DNA from: JAAYAY01 sp963674575
Lineage (GTDB): Bacteria; Planctomycetota; Planctomycetia; Pirellulales; Thermoguttaceae
Reading direction: 5' to 3'
DNA: 64,000 nucleotides
NCBI GenBank assembly: GCA_963674575.2
Contig: CAXXQT010000001.1
Span: 558,001-622,000 of the forward strand
Every line of letters starts with the position of its first letter. Position 1 is the first letter of the stretch. Position numbers and translations under genes: made by a program. Below the pieces are notes generated by a model. It was not told the origin of the DNA. It was given only the letters and a program-made list of their open reading frames with translations, and did not search any database. This document shows, in pieces, positions 32,901-42,026 of this stretch.

Positions 32901-35900
32901 ACGAGCAGACCTCCCGCGACCCGATTGAGATGCTGGCCGAGCAATTCGTCCAGAAGTATCGCCAGGGCGAGCGTCCCACGATCGAACAGTTCGCTCTGGA
33001 GAATACGGAGCACGCTGACGACATTCGGAACCTCTTTCCGATGATCGTCGACATCGAGCAACTCAAGGGCCCGGAAGGCGAGTCGTCAACAGGGGGCGCC
33101 GCCTCGGGAATCGGCGCGCGGGAGCGGCTCGGAGATTTCCGGATCATTCGCGAGATCGGTCGCGGTGGAATGGGCGTTGTCTATGAGGCCGAGCAGCAGT
33201 CGCTCGGTCGTCGGGTTGCGCTCAAAGTGATCGGCGGCAACGTGGCCACCTCGACGCACGGAGTACGCCGCTTCCGACGCGAAGCAGAGGCGGCCGCCCG
33301 ACTCCACCATACGAATATTGTGCCTATCTACGGCGTGGGCGAGGAAGACGGCATCTCGTTCTACGCCATGCAAATGATCGACGGCGTGGGGTTGGACGTG
33401 GTGCTCGACGCATTGCGGAACGGTACGGCTTCCCCCGGATCGCCGAGCGCCGCAGAGAAGGCGGACGCCACTACCGCCGAGGCGGCGTTGGAAGTGGCCG
33501 CCGTCTTGCGCGACGGCTCCACGTCGCAAACCCGCAAGCGGTTCCGGCCCGACAGCGAAACTCCTTCGTCCCCGGCCCATGACGCCGAATCGCTTGCCGT
33601 CAGCGAAGAGACGCGATCGCAACCGTCGGGGACTGCCCCCAAGTTCGGCGCGCGCTATTGGAAAAGCGTGGCTCACCTGGGCGCCGCGGCGGCCGGGGCC
33701 CTGCACTACGCGCACCGCCATGGGGTCCTGCACCGCGACGTAAAACCCTCGAACCTGCTCCTGGACCGGGAAGCCAACCTCTGGATCGCCGATTTCGGCC
33801 TGGCCAAGCACGCCGAAAGCGATAACCTGACGAAGACGGGCGACGTGGTCGGCACCCTCCGCTACATGGCTCCCGAGCAGTTCGAAGGAACCACGGACCA
33901 CCGCAGCGACATCTACAGCCTCGGCCTGACCCTCTACGAACTGCTGACTCTTCAGCACGCCTTCGAGGATACGCAGCAGGGCCCGCTGATTCGCCAGAAG
34001 ATGCACGGAGCGCCGCCCCCGCCTCGCGCCCGCAACCCGGCAATCCCCCGCGACCTGGAAACAATCATTCTCAAGGCGTCGGCCGCTGCTCCCGGCGATC
34101 GCTACCAGTCGGCGGGCGAACTGGCCGAGGATCTCGAACGCTTCCTCGATGAACGCCCCGTTGCCGCCCGGCGAGCCGGACCCGCCGAACAGTTCTGGCG
34201 ATGGTGCCGCCGCAACCCGGCCATCGCCCTGTCCTCGGCCTTGACCCTCGCCCTGCTGATCACCACGGCCGTCGTGTCGCTGGCAAGCAACGTCGCCATC
34301 CGCGCCGCCCTGACGGCGGCCGAGCAGGCCCGAAACGACTCGCTCCGGTCGCAGCAGCTTGCCGAAGAGAACCTGAGCCTGGCCATCGACGCCTTCGAGA
34401 GCATCTTCGACAACGTGGCCAATCGGGGCGTTCCACAATCGCTGGAACTCGAATATGAGGACAACAGCGCCCCCAAGTTCGAAACGGTGCTGAGCGATGC
34501 GGACGCGGACCTGCTGCGTGAACTGCTGACCTTCTACGAACGCTTCGCCCGGCAAAACAGCCCGGACGAACAACTGCAGGCCAGAACGGCCGAGGCCTAT
34601 CATCGAATCGGTCTGATCCATCAACGTCTCGGGCACGTCGAAGAAGCCAAACGCTCGTATACGGACGCGCTGGCCATCTACGACAAGCTGTCGGCAGAGC
34701 ATCCGGCCGATGTGGATCGAGTCGTCGCCAAATCTCGCCTTCTGAACGATCTGGGGAACCTCCTGGACGATCAGATGCGGCGATCGGAAAAAATCGCCGA
34801 CTGCCACGTGCAAGCCATCGAATTTCTCGAACAGCAGCCTGCCGCGATCGCAGAAGAACCGCTCGTGCGCTACCAGTTGGCGAGGAGTCATGACCTGGCC
34901 GGTTCCGCCCTCTTTCGCAATTTCATGGGCGGTCCGGGCTTATCCCAAACGGGAGCAGGCGGCGTCGATTCCATGTCGGGCCCCATGTTGGATTCGCCGG
35001 GGCGCCCTCCCCAGGGCAGGCCTCCGGAGGGGCCCCGCCGCGATCGTCCGCCTCCCAGTGGACCCCGTTTCGGCCCGCCTCCCGATTTCGGTCCCGACGG
35101 TCTTCGCGAAACCCCCAAGGAATTCACGGAACGTCATCTGTCCATGGCCTACGAGATCATTTCCGGACTGTTGGAGGAGGCCCCTGCGGATCCGGAGTAT
35201 CGCCTGCTCCTGGCCCAGATCGAACGTCACCGCCTTATCCACCTTCGTCTTGGCGACCGAACGGCCGAGGCCAGCGAACCGTTTGAAACGGCCCGGAGCG
35301 TTCTTTCCCAACTGGTTGATGACTATCCTCGAGAACCCCAATACCGAATGGAACTGGCCGACACACTGGCGCTGGCCAGCTCGTGGCTGCCTTCGATCTC
35401 CGAAAAAGAGGCCGAAGACTACCTGGCGGAAGCCATCGAGCTGTGCAGGCAGTTGACCACGGCCTTTCCCAACACTTCCCAGTACCAGGCCCTCCTGGCC
35501 ACGGCGTATCGCAACCTGGCCCGAGTTCAACAATCGAGCGGTGATTTGAACGGGGCCGAGCAGAGTCTCGACCTGGCGCGAGAGCGTCTTGAAGCACTCG
35601 TTGCGAGGGGCCCCGCCAAGGAGTTCCATGAAGCCGCCCTGATCTTCGTGCTGCGGGACCTGGCCGATTTGAAGCGGTCCCGGGGAGAGAAAGAAGACGA
35701 CAAGGCATTGCTCTCCCAAGCACGGGACCTGCTGGACAACGCAATCGGTCGATATGCAGAGGTGTCGCCAGAACAACAGGATCCGTTTCGGCGGGGGATC
35801 CAATCGAGTCTCTACGACAGCCTTTCCAAGACCCTCGCCCTGCTGGGCGACCAGGCCGGCGCCGAATCGGCGGCAGCCAAAGCCCGCACTCTCAGCGACG

Positions 35901-36040
35901 CCCCCTTCCGTCCGCCCTTCGGCCCCTTCCGCCCCCGTTTCGGCCGGCACGGCCACGGGGAGGGGCCGCCCGATCGCCGTCGCGATGATCGCTCGGAATC
36001 GCAGCAGAAGGATCCGCCAAAGCCTTCCGACGCCAAATGA
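32897..36040 (+). CDS. Transmembrane Ser/Thr protein kinase with TPR-like C-terminal region
   Basis: 1047 residues. Residues 1-65 form a small N-terminal module. The Hanks-type kinase domain covers ~80-420: glycine loop IGRGGMGVVYE, Lys110 in VALK, Glu129, catalytic HRDVKPSN with Asp281, DFG Asp299, and APEQF. Between the hinge and the catalytic loop there is a Ser/Thr/Ala-rich insert of about 75 residues (~175-250). One transmembrane helix follows at ~442-465. The remaining ~580 residues are helical with TPR-like repeats (AYHRIGLIHQRLGHVEEAKRSYTDAL), interrupted near 690-740 by a Pro/Gly/Arg-rich stretch. It is coupled to the ECF sigma gene, which it probably regulates by phosphorylation in response to a periplasmic signal. 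The signal is unknown. Confidence 0.9.
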   Translation: MNEQTSRDPIEMLAEQFVQKYRQGERPTIEQFALENTEHADDIRNLFPMIVDIEQLKGPEGESSTGGAASGIGARERLGDFRIIREIGRGGMGVVYEAEQQSLGRRVALKVIGGNVATSTHGVRRFRREAEAAARLHHTNIVPIYGVGEEDGISFYAMQMIDGVGLDVVLDALRNGTASPGSPSAAEKADATTAEAALEVAAVLRDGSTSQTRKRFRPDSETPSSPAHDAESLAVSEETRSQPSGTAPKFGARYWKSVAHLGAAAAGALHYAHRHGVLHRDVKPSNLLLDREANLWIADFGLAKHAESDNLTKTGDVVGTLRYMAPEQFEGTTDHRSDIYSLGLTLYELLTLQHAFEDTQQGPLIRQKMHGAPPPPRARNPAIPRDLETIILKASAAAPGDRYQSAGELAEDLERFLDERPVAARRAGPAEQFWRWCRRNPAIALSSALTLALLITTAVVSLASNVAIRAALTAAEQARNDSLRSQQLAEENLSLAIDAFESIFDNVANRGVPQSLELEYEDNSAPKFETVLSDADADLLRELLTFYERFARQNSPDEQLQARTAEAYHRIGLIHQRLGHVEEAKRSYTDALAIYDKLSAEHPADVDRVVAKSRLLNDLGNLLDDQMRRSEKIADCHVQAIEFLEQQPAAIAEEPLVRYQLARSHDLAGSALFRNFMGGPGLSQTGAGGVDSMSGPMLDSPGRPPQGRPPEGPRRDRPPPSGPRFGPPPDFGPDGLRETPKEFTERHLSMAYEIISGLLEEAPADPEYRLLLAQIERHRLIHLRLGDRTAEASEPFETARSVLSQLVDDYPREPQYRMELADTLALASSWLPSISEKEAEDYLAEAIELCRQLTTAFPNTSQYQALLATAYRNLARVQQSSGDLNGAEQSLDLARERLEALVARGPAKEFHEAALIFVLRDLADLKRSRGEKEDDKALLSQARDLLDNAIGRYAEVSPEQQDPFRRGIQSSLYDSLSKTLALLGDQAGAESAAAKARTLSDAPFRPPFGPFRPRFGRHGHGEGPPDRRRDDRSESQQKDPPKPSDAK

Positions 36041-36712
36041 CCATGCACGATTTCAGGAAGTCGTGTGCCACTTCCCTGAAAGAGATTAACTTGTCAAGAG
36101 GATTCCTGGTGTTTTTCGCGCGTACGTTCCGCGCACGGCCCTTTTGAGAGGGCTTTTCTGGGGGTGAAGAATGGTAACGTCGTTACGTCGCGTTTGCCTT
36201 TCCTCTGCCTTCGTGCGGCAGGGAGGTCGAACGCGTAGGGGAGGTTCATTGCGGATTGTCGATTGTCGCTCACGGTCTTGATTTCGGGGTTGTTGCGCCG
36301 TTCTTTTCACTGCGGCTGCACCCCAACACATCCCTTCGTGGTTCCGCCTGCGCTTGTTTCGCAGGTCGCTCAGGGCAAGGCCTGACACCGAATAGTCTTT
36401 GCGACCGCCTCGCCGACACCTACCGTCTCATTCAGCATTGACGCTTGGCCGCTGGGGCCAAGTCCAAGTGGCACAGCAGACTGGTTGGGTGTCGCGAGGG
36501 CCTCTTCTTCCTTACGGAAGGAGGGCCGATGCAACCATCAGCAATCCGTGTTGTTCCTCATCGTGTCTTCGGTTGATTCAAAAAGGGTTCTCGGGAGTCC
36601 CTTCCGCCTTCACCGTCACTTCGGCCCTCGCCCCGCGTTTTTGGGGGCCGGAGTGATGGGGAAGGTGGAAGGGACGGTCCCCTTCTGTCGAGCCTGAACT
36701 GAGGCTGAACTG
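36041..36712. other. Intergenic region and flank of the IS110-type element
   Basis: 672 bp without a credible gene. It starts with a possible terminator for the kinase operon (36138-36157). Several short inverted repeats occur (for example CTTCCTTACGGAAGG near 36510). The last part, next to the transposase stop at 36713, should include the right end of the insertion sequence, but I cannot define the end because IS110-type elements often lack clear terminal inverted repeats. Short open frames here have no ribosome sites. Confidence 0.6.
36138..36157 (+). terminator. Candidate intrinsic terminator after the kinase gene
   Basis: Stem GCCCT / AGGGC with a 6-base loop, followed by TTTT. It lies ~100 bp after the kinase stop. 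The stem is only 5 bp, so confidence is moderate. Confidence 0.45.
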
Positions 36713-37797
36713 TTAGGGTTTGGTTCCGTAGACCTTCTTCCAGGCTTCCGGACCGCCAGGCACATAGGCTTGTCTGTATTTGACCATGTGCCAGATGATC
36801 TCCGCCAGGCGTCGCATTACGGCGACTCGGGCGATCTTCGAGCCTCGCCGTTTCTTGATTCGCTGATACCACTGCTTCATGTACGGGTCGCGCCGCAACA
36901 CGTGCAGCACCAGTTGCCCCAAGATGCCGCGAACGATGCTGCTGCCCTGTTTGGTGATGGAGCCAAGGCGATCGGTCACGTCGCCCGAGTTACGACAACC
37001 TGGTGTGATGCCCCAGAAATTGGGCAGGCTCTTGGCTCGCGGAAAGCGATCGATCGGCCCGATCCGGCTGGCAATCGTCAGGCTGGAAAAGGCCGCCGCT
37101 CCGGGAAGCGTCGCTACGATCATGGCCGTGTCGTCCTTCTGCTGACGTTCCTTGATTCGTTCTTCCGCTTCGTCGAGTTGCTTGTCGCACAGCTCCCATT
37201 GGTCGAGCAGTTGATCCAACTCCAAACGATCCATCCAGTCCAGTTCCAACTCACGCAGCCACTTGCGAGCCTTGATCGTCTTGATCCCTTGGTCGGACAT
37301 TCCTGCTGAAGATTATGCCGAAGCAACATGTGCTGAACCCGGTTGATGGTTCTGGTTCGCAATTGGGTCAGCCGTTTCCGCAACGCGGTCAATTGACGAT
37401 CCCGACGCTCCTCGCTCTCCGGCGGGAGCACCCGTCGCACCTGGTGGACGGGCTTGCCTTCCAGCAACCGTTTTCGGTTGACCCACAGCAGCTCACCCAA
37501 CGCGTCGGCGTCCCGGCGGTCGGTCTTCTTCTTGGACCGCTTCTCGGGTTGGATCAGCACCGTCTCCCGGCAACCGTATTCCTCCAGCATTTCGAGCAGC
37601 CAATCGTTGAACCCGCAAATCTCCAGAATCGTCACAAACCCTCCCTCCGGCTCCGACCGCTCGCGGAGCCCCGCGAAAAACGCCCGCACACGCTCCCATT
37701 CCGTGCTCACCTGACGCTTCTCGAGCACGTCGCCCTCCTCGTTGCGGATATTCACGGTCAATTGCTTGCGGTGTTGGTCAATTGCGAGGTACAACAT
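36713..37797 (-). pseudogene. IS110-family transposase, frameshifted
   Basis: The N-terminal half is read from the ATG at 37797 (MLYLAIDQHRKQL, a RuvC-like DEDD start; KRSKKKTDRRDADALGELL) down to the segment QQECPTKG. The C-terminal half continues in another frame from IKTIKARKWLREL to the stop at 36713. It carries the Transposase_20 region: LPGAAAFSSLTIASRIGPI, RAKSLPNFWGITPGCRNSGD, GSSIVRGILGQLVLHVL. Joining the two needs one extra base in the G-run near 37285-37288, so a single-base deletion is the simplest explanation. A -1 ribosomal shift is possible but no classic slippery site is seen. Together the halves give the usual ~360-residue length. Confidence 0.88.
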
Positions 37798-37801
37798 CAG
37801 T

Positions 37802-37864
37802 GGTTCTCCTTGGAGTAGTGGGGGGAAGTAGTGTACTCACAAACTCTACTACACCAGGAGAACC
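37802..37864. repeat. Long hairpin directly upstream of the IS110 transposase
   Basis: Inverted repeat with outer arms GGTTCTCCT and AGGAGAACC and an imperfectly paired inner part around GTAGT/ACTAC. On the transposase strand the right arm contains AAGGAG, the likely ribosome site, and ends 4 nt before the ATG. The fold could therefore hide the ribosome site or be part of the element's structured RNA. Confidence 0.7.
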
Positions 37865-37988
37865 TCTCTTTCATAGAATCAGCTCGCCCACTCGCCGCAG
37901 AATACGTGAATCTCAGAGTGATGCGTTCCCGGCGTGTGGGCAAGCAGTGCCCAACGCGACAGCATTTCCCGGAATCACGAAAGCCCAT

Positions 37989-38855
37989 TTAGCAACTCAT
38001 TGCCGACTCCTCCGCCTCCGCGGGAGTAAGAACCTCCATGCGCGAGAGGCGATAGCCGAAGTGGCGAAAAACCAGCAAGGTCGCCGAGACAACGCCAAAC
38101 AGAACCGCTGCGAAGAAGCCGTTACGTACGTACAGGAGCGGGCTGCCGTGCAGGTAATACGCTATCAGCAGTGCCAGGGAAATGCAGGCAGCGGCCCCTA
38201 CCGCAAGGCGGCTCCAGACTTCGCCAAGCGAGAAACAGGCCCAGATCGAAAGGGAGATCCCGCCCACGAACAGGGCAAGCCCCGTTGAAACGACCAGAAT
38301 CCGCTGGCGCAACAACCCAGAATCGTTTTCGGCCAAGTTCATCGAAGGAGGGGGTACTCTGAACAAAACCGGCTCTGGGAGATTGTGGCCCAAGCTGAAA
38401 AGCACGGCAACCAGGATCGTGACGGCCAACAATCCGCGAATCGAGATCTGAAAAGCGGCTCCTCGCGGCGCCGGTTCGTCTGCGAAAAGCAGCAACCGAA
38501 AACCCGCCCGGCGAAGCAATGCTCCCGCCCCTGCCGGAACGGCGACGATTGCAGAAGCGACGAGGAAGAGCCACTGGACCATCGGCGAGCAGTTCAAGAG
38601 CAACAGAAGCCCCACGCCACTCGCTGCAAAGAGCGTTGCGCGTGCGAACGTGGTTCTCGGGAAGCGGCGAAACCATGAACCGGTTCCCAAGGTCCCCCAG
38701 ATGCAGAACAATCCAAACTGGGCGACGTATAGCCCCGAAACCCCGGTCCACAGCCAGCTCGCTTCCGTCTCAGCCGCCAAATAGCCCCCCACGAGGTTCC
38801 CAACGAGATGGGCAACCAAGGTGGCAATAACGAGGCTATGACGAAACGGACGCAT
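37989..38855 (-). CDS. Polytopic membrane protein
   Basis: 288 residues from the ATG at 38855 (MRPFRHSLV); the longer frame to 38948 is not supported by a ribosome site. About eight hydrophobic segments. The middle contains FQISIRGLLAVTILVAVLF, a motif seen in many planctomycete membrane proteins, preceded by a short cytoplasmic linker. No functional family recognised. It stands alone between the IS element and the divergent alcohol dehydrogenase. Confidence 0.7.
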   Translation of the reverse strand: MRPFRHSLVIATLVAHLVGNLVGGYLAAETEASWLWTGVSGLYVAQFGLFCIWGTLGTGSWFRRFPRTTFARATLFAASGVGLLLLLNCSPMVQWLFLVASAIVAVPAGAGALLRRAGFRLLLFADEPAPRGAAFQISIRGLLAVTILVAVLFSLGHNLPEPVLFRVPPPSMNLAENDSGLLRQRILVVSTGLALFVGGISLSIWACFSLGEVWSRLAVGAAACISLALLIAYYLHGSPLLYVRNGFFAAVLFGVVSATLLVFRHFGYRLSRMEVLTPAEAEESAMSC

Positions 38856-39082
38856 GACAAACAGGCCCTTTCTGCGTTTGCTGTTCGTGTCATGAAAACC
38901 AGATTCTCGCACGTCGCATTGTAGCAAGGGGCGAGCATGAATCGCCACCGCGCGGGATAGCAGAAGTTTTCCCCCAACAAATCCGCCTCTTCCCTTTCCA
39001 ATAGAGATTTCCTGGGGCGAGGTTTCGGGCTACCATGAGGACAGGCCCTCAGCGAAACACCCTGAACCCCGCCCCCCCAACC

Positions 39083-40282
39083 ATGCCACGTTTCTGGGAT
39101 TTCCTCCTGCCCACGCACGTTCAGTTCGGACGCGGCGCCTTGCGCCGCTTGGGCCAGTTCTCCGCCGGACTGGGCACATCTGCCCTGCTGATCGGCTACG
39201 AAGACCAGACGGGCCTGGAGGACGTGTACGCCAAGGCGGAAGCCTTGCTCGCCAAGGCCGGGCTGAAAACGACCGCCTTCTATCGAATCTCCCCCGACCC
39301 CGACGCCGAACTGGTGGAGCAGGGCGCGGAATGCGCCCGACAGTGTGACGCGGACCTGGTGATCGGCCTGGGGGGCGGCAGCGTGATGGATGCCGCCAAG
39401 GGCATTGCAGCCCTCGTGCGACTGGGCGGACGGCTCTGGGACCACACCATCGCGAATTCTGCCTCGAAGCCGGTCACGGAGTCGCTGCCCGTTGTGGCCG
39501 TACCGACAACGGCCGGCACCGGAAGCGAAGTGAGCAACGTGGCCGTCTTCACTCACGAAGAGAACGGCCCGAGTGGCGGAGCCGCGATCAAAGACGCCAT
39601 CGTGGGCCCCGCCCTGTGCCCCAAGCTGGCCCTGGTCGATCCGGATCTGGCCATCGGCTCGCCCCCCGGCCTCACGGCCGCCTGCGGCGCCGACGCCCTG
39701 GGCCATGCCATTGAAGCGTGCTTGAGCCGGCGTGCCGCGCCCATCGCCTCGGCCCTGGCCGGCCAGGCCGTGCGACTGATCGTCGACCATCTGCCCCAGG
39801 CCGTCGCCGAGCCCGAAAAGGGCGATCATCGGGAGCCCCTGGCCGTCGCCGCTACGATGGCCGGGGCCGCCTTCAGTTCGGCCGGCGTTGTCGTGCCCCA
39901 TGCACTGGCCCAGGCGCTCGGCGCCGTGCTCCACGTCCCCCATGGGAACAGCGTTGCCTTGGCCACTCGGGCAGGCTTGCAGTTCAACCGCTCGGTTTGC
40001 GCCGGCCAATACGCCGAACTCGCCCGAGGTTGCCAAATCGCCGGCGATGACGACGAGCAACTTGCTGACCTCTTCGTCTCCCGGATCCAGGAACTCCTCG
40101 ACCGTTGCGGTCTCCCGGCAACGATGCCAATTCCAGCCGATAGCCCCGATCCTCTAGTCGACACACTCGTCCAGAACGCCCTCGAAAGTTCCCGCGTTCC
40201 CATCACGCAGAACCCGCGCAAGGCCAGCGAGGAAGATCTGGCAGCCATGTTCGCGGGCATCCTCCAAACACCGCCTTCGTGA
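39083..40282 (+). CDS. Iron-containing (group III) alcohol dehydrogenase
   Basis: 399 residues from the ATG at 39083; the frame is open from 39035. Cofactor loop GLGGGSVMDAAKG (about residues 95-107), VVAVPTTAGTGSEV, and all four metal ligands: Asp204 and His208 (GADALGHAIEA), His273 (VPHALAQALG) and His287 (VPHGNSVAL). These are the hallmarks of Fe-ADH family NAD(P)-dependent dehydrogenases. The substrate alcohol cannot be told. Cytoplasmic. Monocistronic as far as the spacing shows. Confidence 0.9.
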   Translation: MPRFWDFLLPTHVQFGRGALRRLGQFSAGLGTSALLIGYEDQTGLEDVYAKAEALLAKAGLKTTAFYRISPDPDAELVEQGAECARQCDADLVIGLGGGSVMDAAKGIAALVRLGGRLWDHTIANSASKPVTESLPVVAVPTTAGTGSEVSNVAVFTHEENGPSGGAAIKDAIVGPALCPKLALVDPDLAIGSPPGLTAACGADALGHAIEACLSRRAAPIASALAGQAVRLIVDHLPQAVAEPEKGDHREPLAVAATMAGAAFSSAGVVVPHALAQALGAVLHVPHGNSVALATRAGLQFNRSVCAGQYAELARGCQIAGDDDEQLADLFVSRIQELLDRCGLPATMPIPADSPDPLVDTLVQNALESSRVPITQNPRKASEEDLAAMFAGILQTPPS

Positions 40283-40465
40283 TCGTCACCTTGGCCAACA
40301 GAAATGTCGCTTCCGCGGTGAAAACAGACATTCTTGGCTCCCCAAAAATTGCCCGCCCCTTCAGAAACTGCGTGGATTAAGTGGCACGCGAGCAATCCGC
40401 TGTCCGGCACAGCATTTGCGATTGTCTTCGCAGCGTCTATGGCATCGATGAGGAGGAAGGACGAC

Positions 40466-41293
40466 ATGGCGGCAAAACATCGCCGGCTCGGACTGCTGGC
40501 GGCAGGAGTCGGATTTTTCAGTGCGGGAATCGGGATCGGAGGTGGAGCGATTCTCGTGCCGGCACTCGTTCACCTTGGGAAGTTCGACTTTCGCAAGGCG
40601 AGCAGCCTTTCCCTGGCCACGATCGCCCCGATCAGCCTGATCGGAGCGGCCACGCACGCCATGCTGCTGAAGGAACATCTCCCGGTCGGGATCCTCGCGG
40701 CCTTTCTCGTGGCCGGTGCCATCGGTGTTCTTCTGGGAAGTCTGCTGGTAAAACGCCTGCCCACACCGGGGTTCACGATTGCCTTCGCCTTGTTTCTCCT
40801 GGTCGTGGGGCTCAAGATGACCACCGGTTGGCAATTGGCCGGCATGTCGATCAAGGCTATGGGGGCCGGCCTCAATGCCCACGCCTACCTCGCCGTGGCG
40901 GGCTTCGGCGTGGCAGTCGGAATCACCTCCTCCTTGCTGGGCGTTGGATGCGGGCTGATCATCGTACCCTTTTGTGTCTATGCCCTGGGACTCAACATCC
41001 ATGTGGCGATCACCTTTTCGCTGATCGCCATGTTCTTCCTCACGTCGGGCGGAGCCTGGGGGCGCCATCGCGAGGGCTTGCTCGATGGCGCGGCGGCGTC
41101 GAAAATGATCCCGGCGGCCCTCGTGGGAGCCGTTCTGGGAGCGATCGTGTCCTCCCAATTGCCCGAACTGGTTCTGCGTCAGGCCTTCGGGATCTTCCTT
41201 CTCGTTCTGGGCACGAAGAACCTGATCGAGGAAATTGCCCGCGTGGTCACCGAGCGAACGGGAGGCTTGCGATATGCCAAGGCGGACGACTGA
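40466..41293 (+). CDS. TSUP (TauE/SafE) family permease
   Basis: 275 residues. The ATG at 40466 has GAGGAAGG 7 nt upstream; an in-frame extension to 40334 is not needed. It has about eight transmembrane segments in two repeats, each opening with the family pattern (GVGFFSAGIGIGGGAILVPAL and VAVGITSSLLGVGCGLIIVP). TSUP proteins move sulfite, sulfonates or organosulfur compounds. The gene overlaps the following DUF364 gene by 20 bp, so the two are co-translated. Confidence 0.88.
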   Translation: MAAKHRRLGLLAAGVGFFSAGIGIGGGAILVPALVHLGKFDFRKASSLSLATIAPISLIGAATHAMLLKEHLPVGILAAFLVAGAIGVLLGSLLVKRLPTPGFTIAFALFLLVVGLKMTTGWQLAGMSIKAMGAGLNAHAYLAVAGFGVAVGITSSLLGVGCGLIIVPFCVYALGLNIHVAITFSLIAMFFLTSGGAWGRHREGLLDGAAASKMIPAALVGAVLGAIVSSQLPELVLRQAFGIFLLVLGTKNLIEEIARVVTERTGGLRYAKADD

Positions 41294-42011
41294 ATCCCTC
41301 TATGACCGGTTGAAGGCGGCCCTTGCCGACTTGATCGAGCAGCATCAACTGGCAGGGAAAGACCTTGAGGTTCGCTGCCGCATCCTCGACTCGGTCGAGG
41401 CCATCGGATCGCCCGAGGATCAGGACTACCCGATTCTTCGGGGCCGCGAGCACATGGTCGAGGCCGTCTTCGACGGATTCCGGGGCCAGGCCTTTGCCGA
41501 CGAATTCGAAAACCTGCATGGCCCCGTAGAATCTCTCCTCGAGATGCCGGTGGACACCAACGCCCGGCGGGCCATCTTCATTGCCGGGCTGAATGCCGTC
41601 TATCGGCGATGCGGCGTGTGTGAGAAAACCGTCCATTGCCGGGACGAAGAACCTCGCGATTGCGCCGGGCGCCTCCCCGAAGTGTTCCCTGGGGAAGAAA
41701 AGGTCCTGCTGGCCGGATTGCAGCCCCGCTTCCTGGAAACGCTCGTTCAAACCAACACGGTCCGAGCCGTCGACCTGGACCCTCGCAATGTGGGCGAACA
41801 GCGATTCGGCGTCGAAATCGAACCGGCCGAAGCGACCGCCGATGCAATCGCCTGGTGCGACCGGATCCTGGCCACCGGCTCGACGGTCGTCAACGGCACG
41901 ATCACCACCTTCCTCGACGCAGGGAAGCCGGTAGTCTTTTTCGGAGTCACCGTCTCGGCCGCGGCAGAGATTCTCGGCCTGGAGACCTTCTGCCACGCAC
42001 CGGTCCGATAG
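41274..42011 (+). CDS. DUF364 family protein (putative metal-chelation Rossmann domain)
   Basis: 245 residues from the ATG at 41274 with GGGAGG upstream. The N-terminal half has a Cys cluster (RRCGVCEKTVHCRDEEPRDC). The C-terminal half matches DUF364: VLLAGLQPRFLETL, VRAVDLDPRNVGEQRFGVEI, ILATGSTVVNGTITTFL, KPVVFFGVTVSAAAEILGL. Members of this family are annotated as putative heavy-metal-chelating proteins; their biochemistry is unknown to me. The overlap with the TSUP permease suggests transport of a sulfur or metal species followed by binding or conversion; that is inference. Confidence 0.8.
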   Translation: MPRRTTESLYDRLKAALADLIEQHQLAGKDLEVRCRILDSVEAIGSPEDQDYPILRGREHMVEAVFDGFRGQAFADEFENLHGPVESLLEMPVDTNARRAIFIAGLNAVYRRCGVCEKTVHCRDEEPRDCAGRLPEVFPGEEKVLLAGLQPRFLETLVQTNTVRAVDLDPRNVGEQRFGVEIEPAEATADAIAWCDRILATGSTVVNGTITTFLDAGKPVVFFGVTVSAAAEILGLETFCHAPVR

Positions 42012-42026
42012 GAAGCCAACCCAACC

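Larger units (their letters stand above)
36713..37864 (-). mobile_element. IS110-family insertion sequence (ends not defined)
   Basis: The element is recognised from its transposase; the span given is the minimal one, from the transposase stop to the upstream hairpin. IS110-family elements carry a non-coding end from which a structured RNA that guides recombination is made. The 5' non-coding region here (37798 to about 37988) is the candidate. No terminal inverted repeats or target duplications could be identified. Confidence 0.7.

Noticed and set aside
37120..37300. Programmed -1 frameshift to make the IS110 transposase
   Set aside because: No standard slippery heptamer; the junction CCAAGGGATC is best explained by a lost G, and IS110 transposases are normally single frames.
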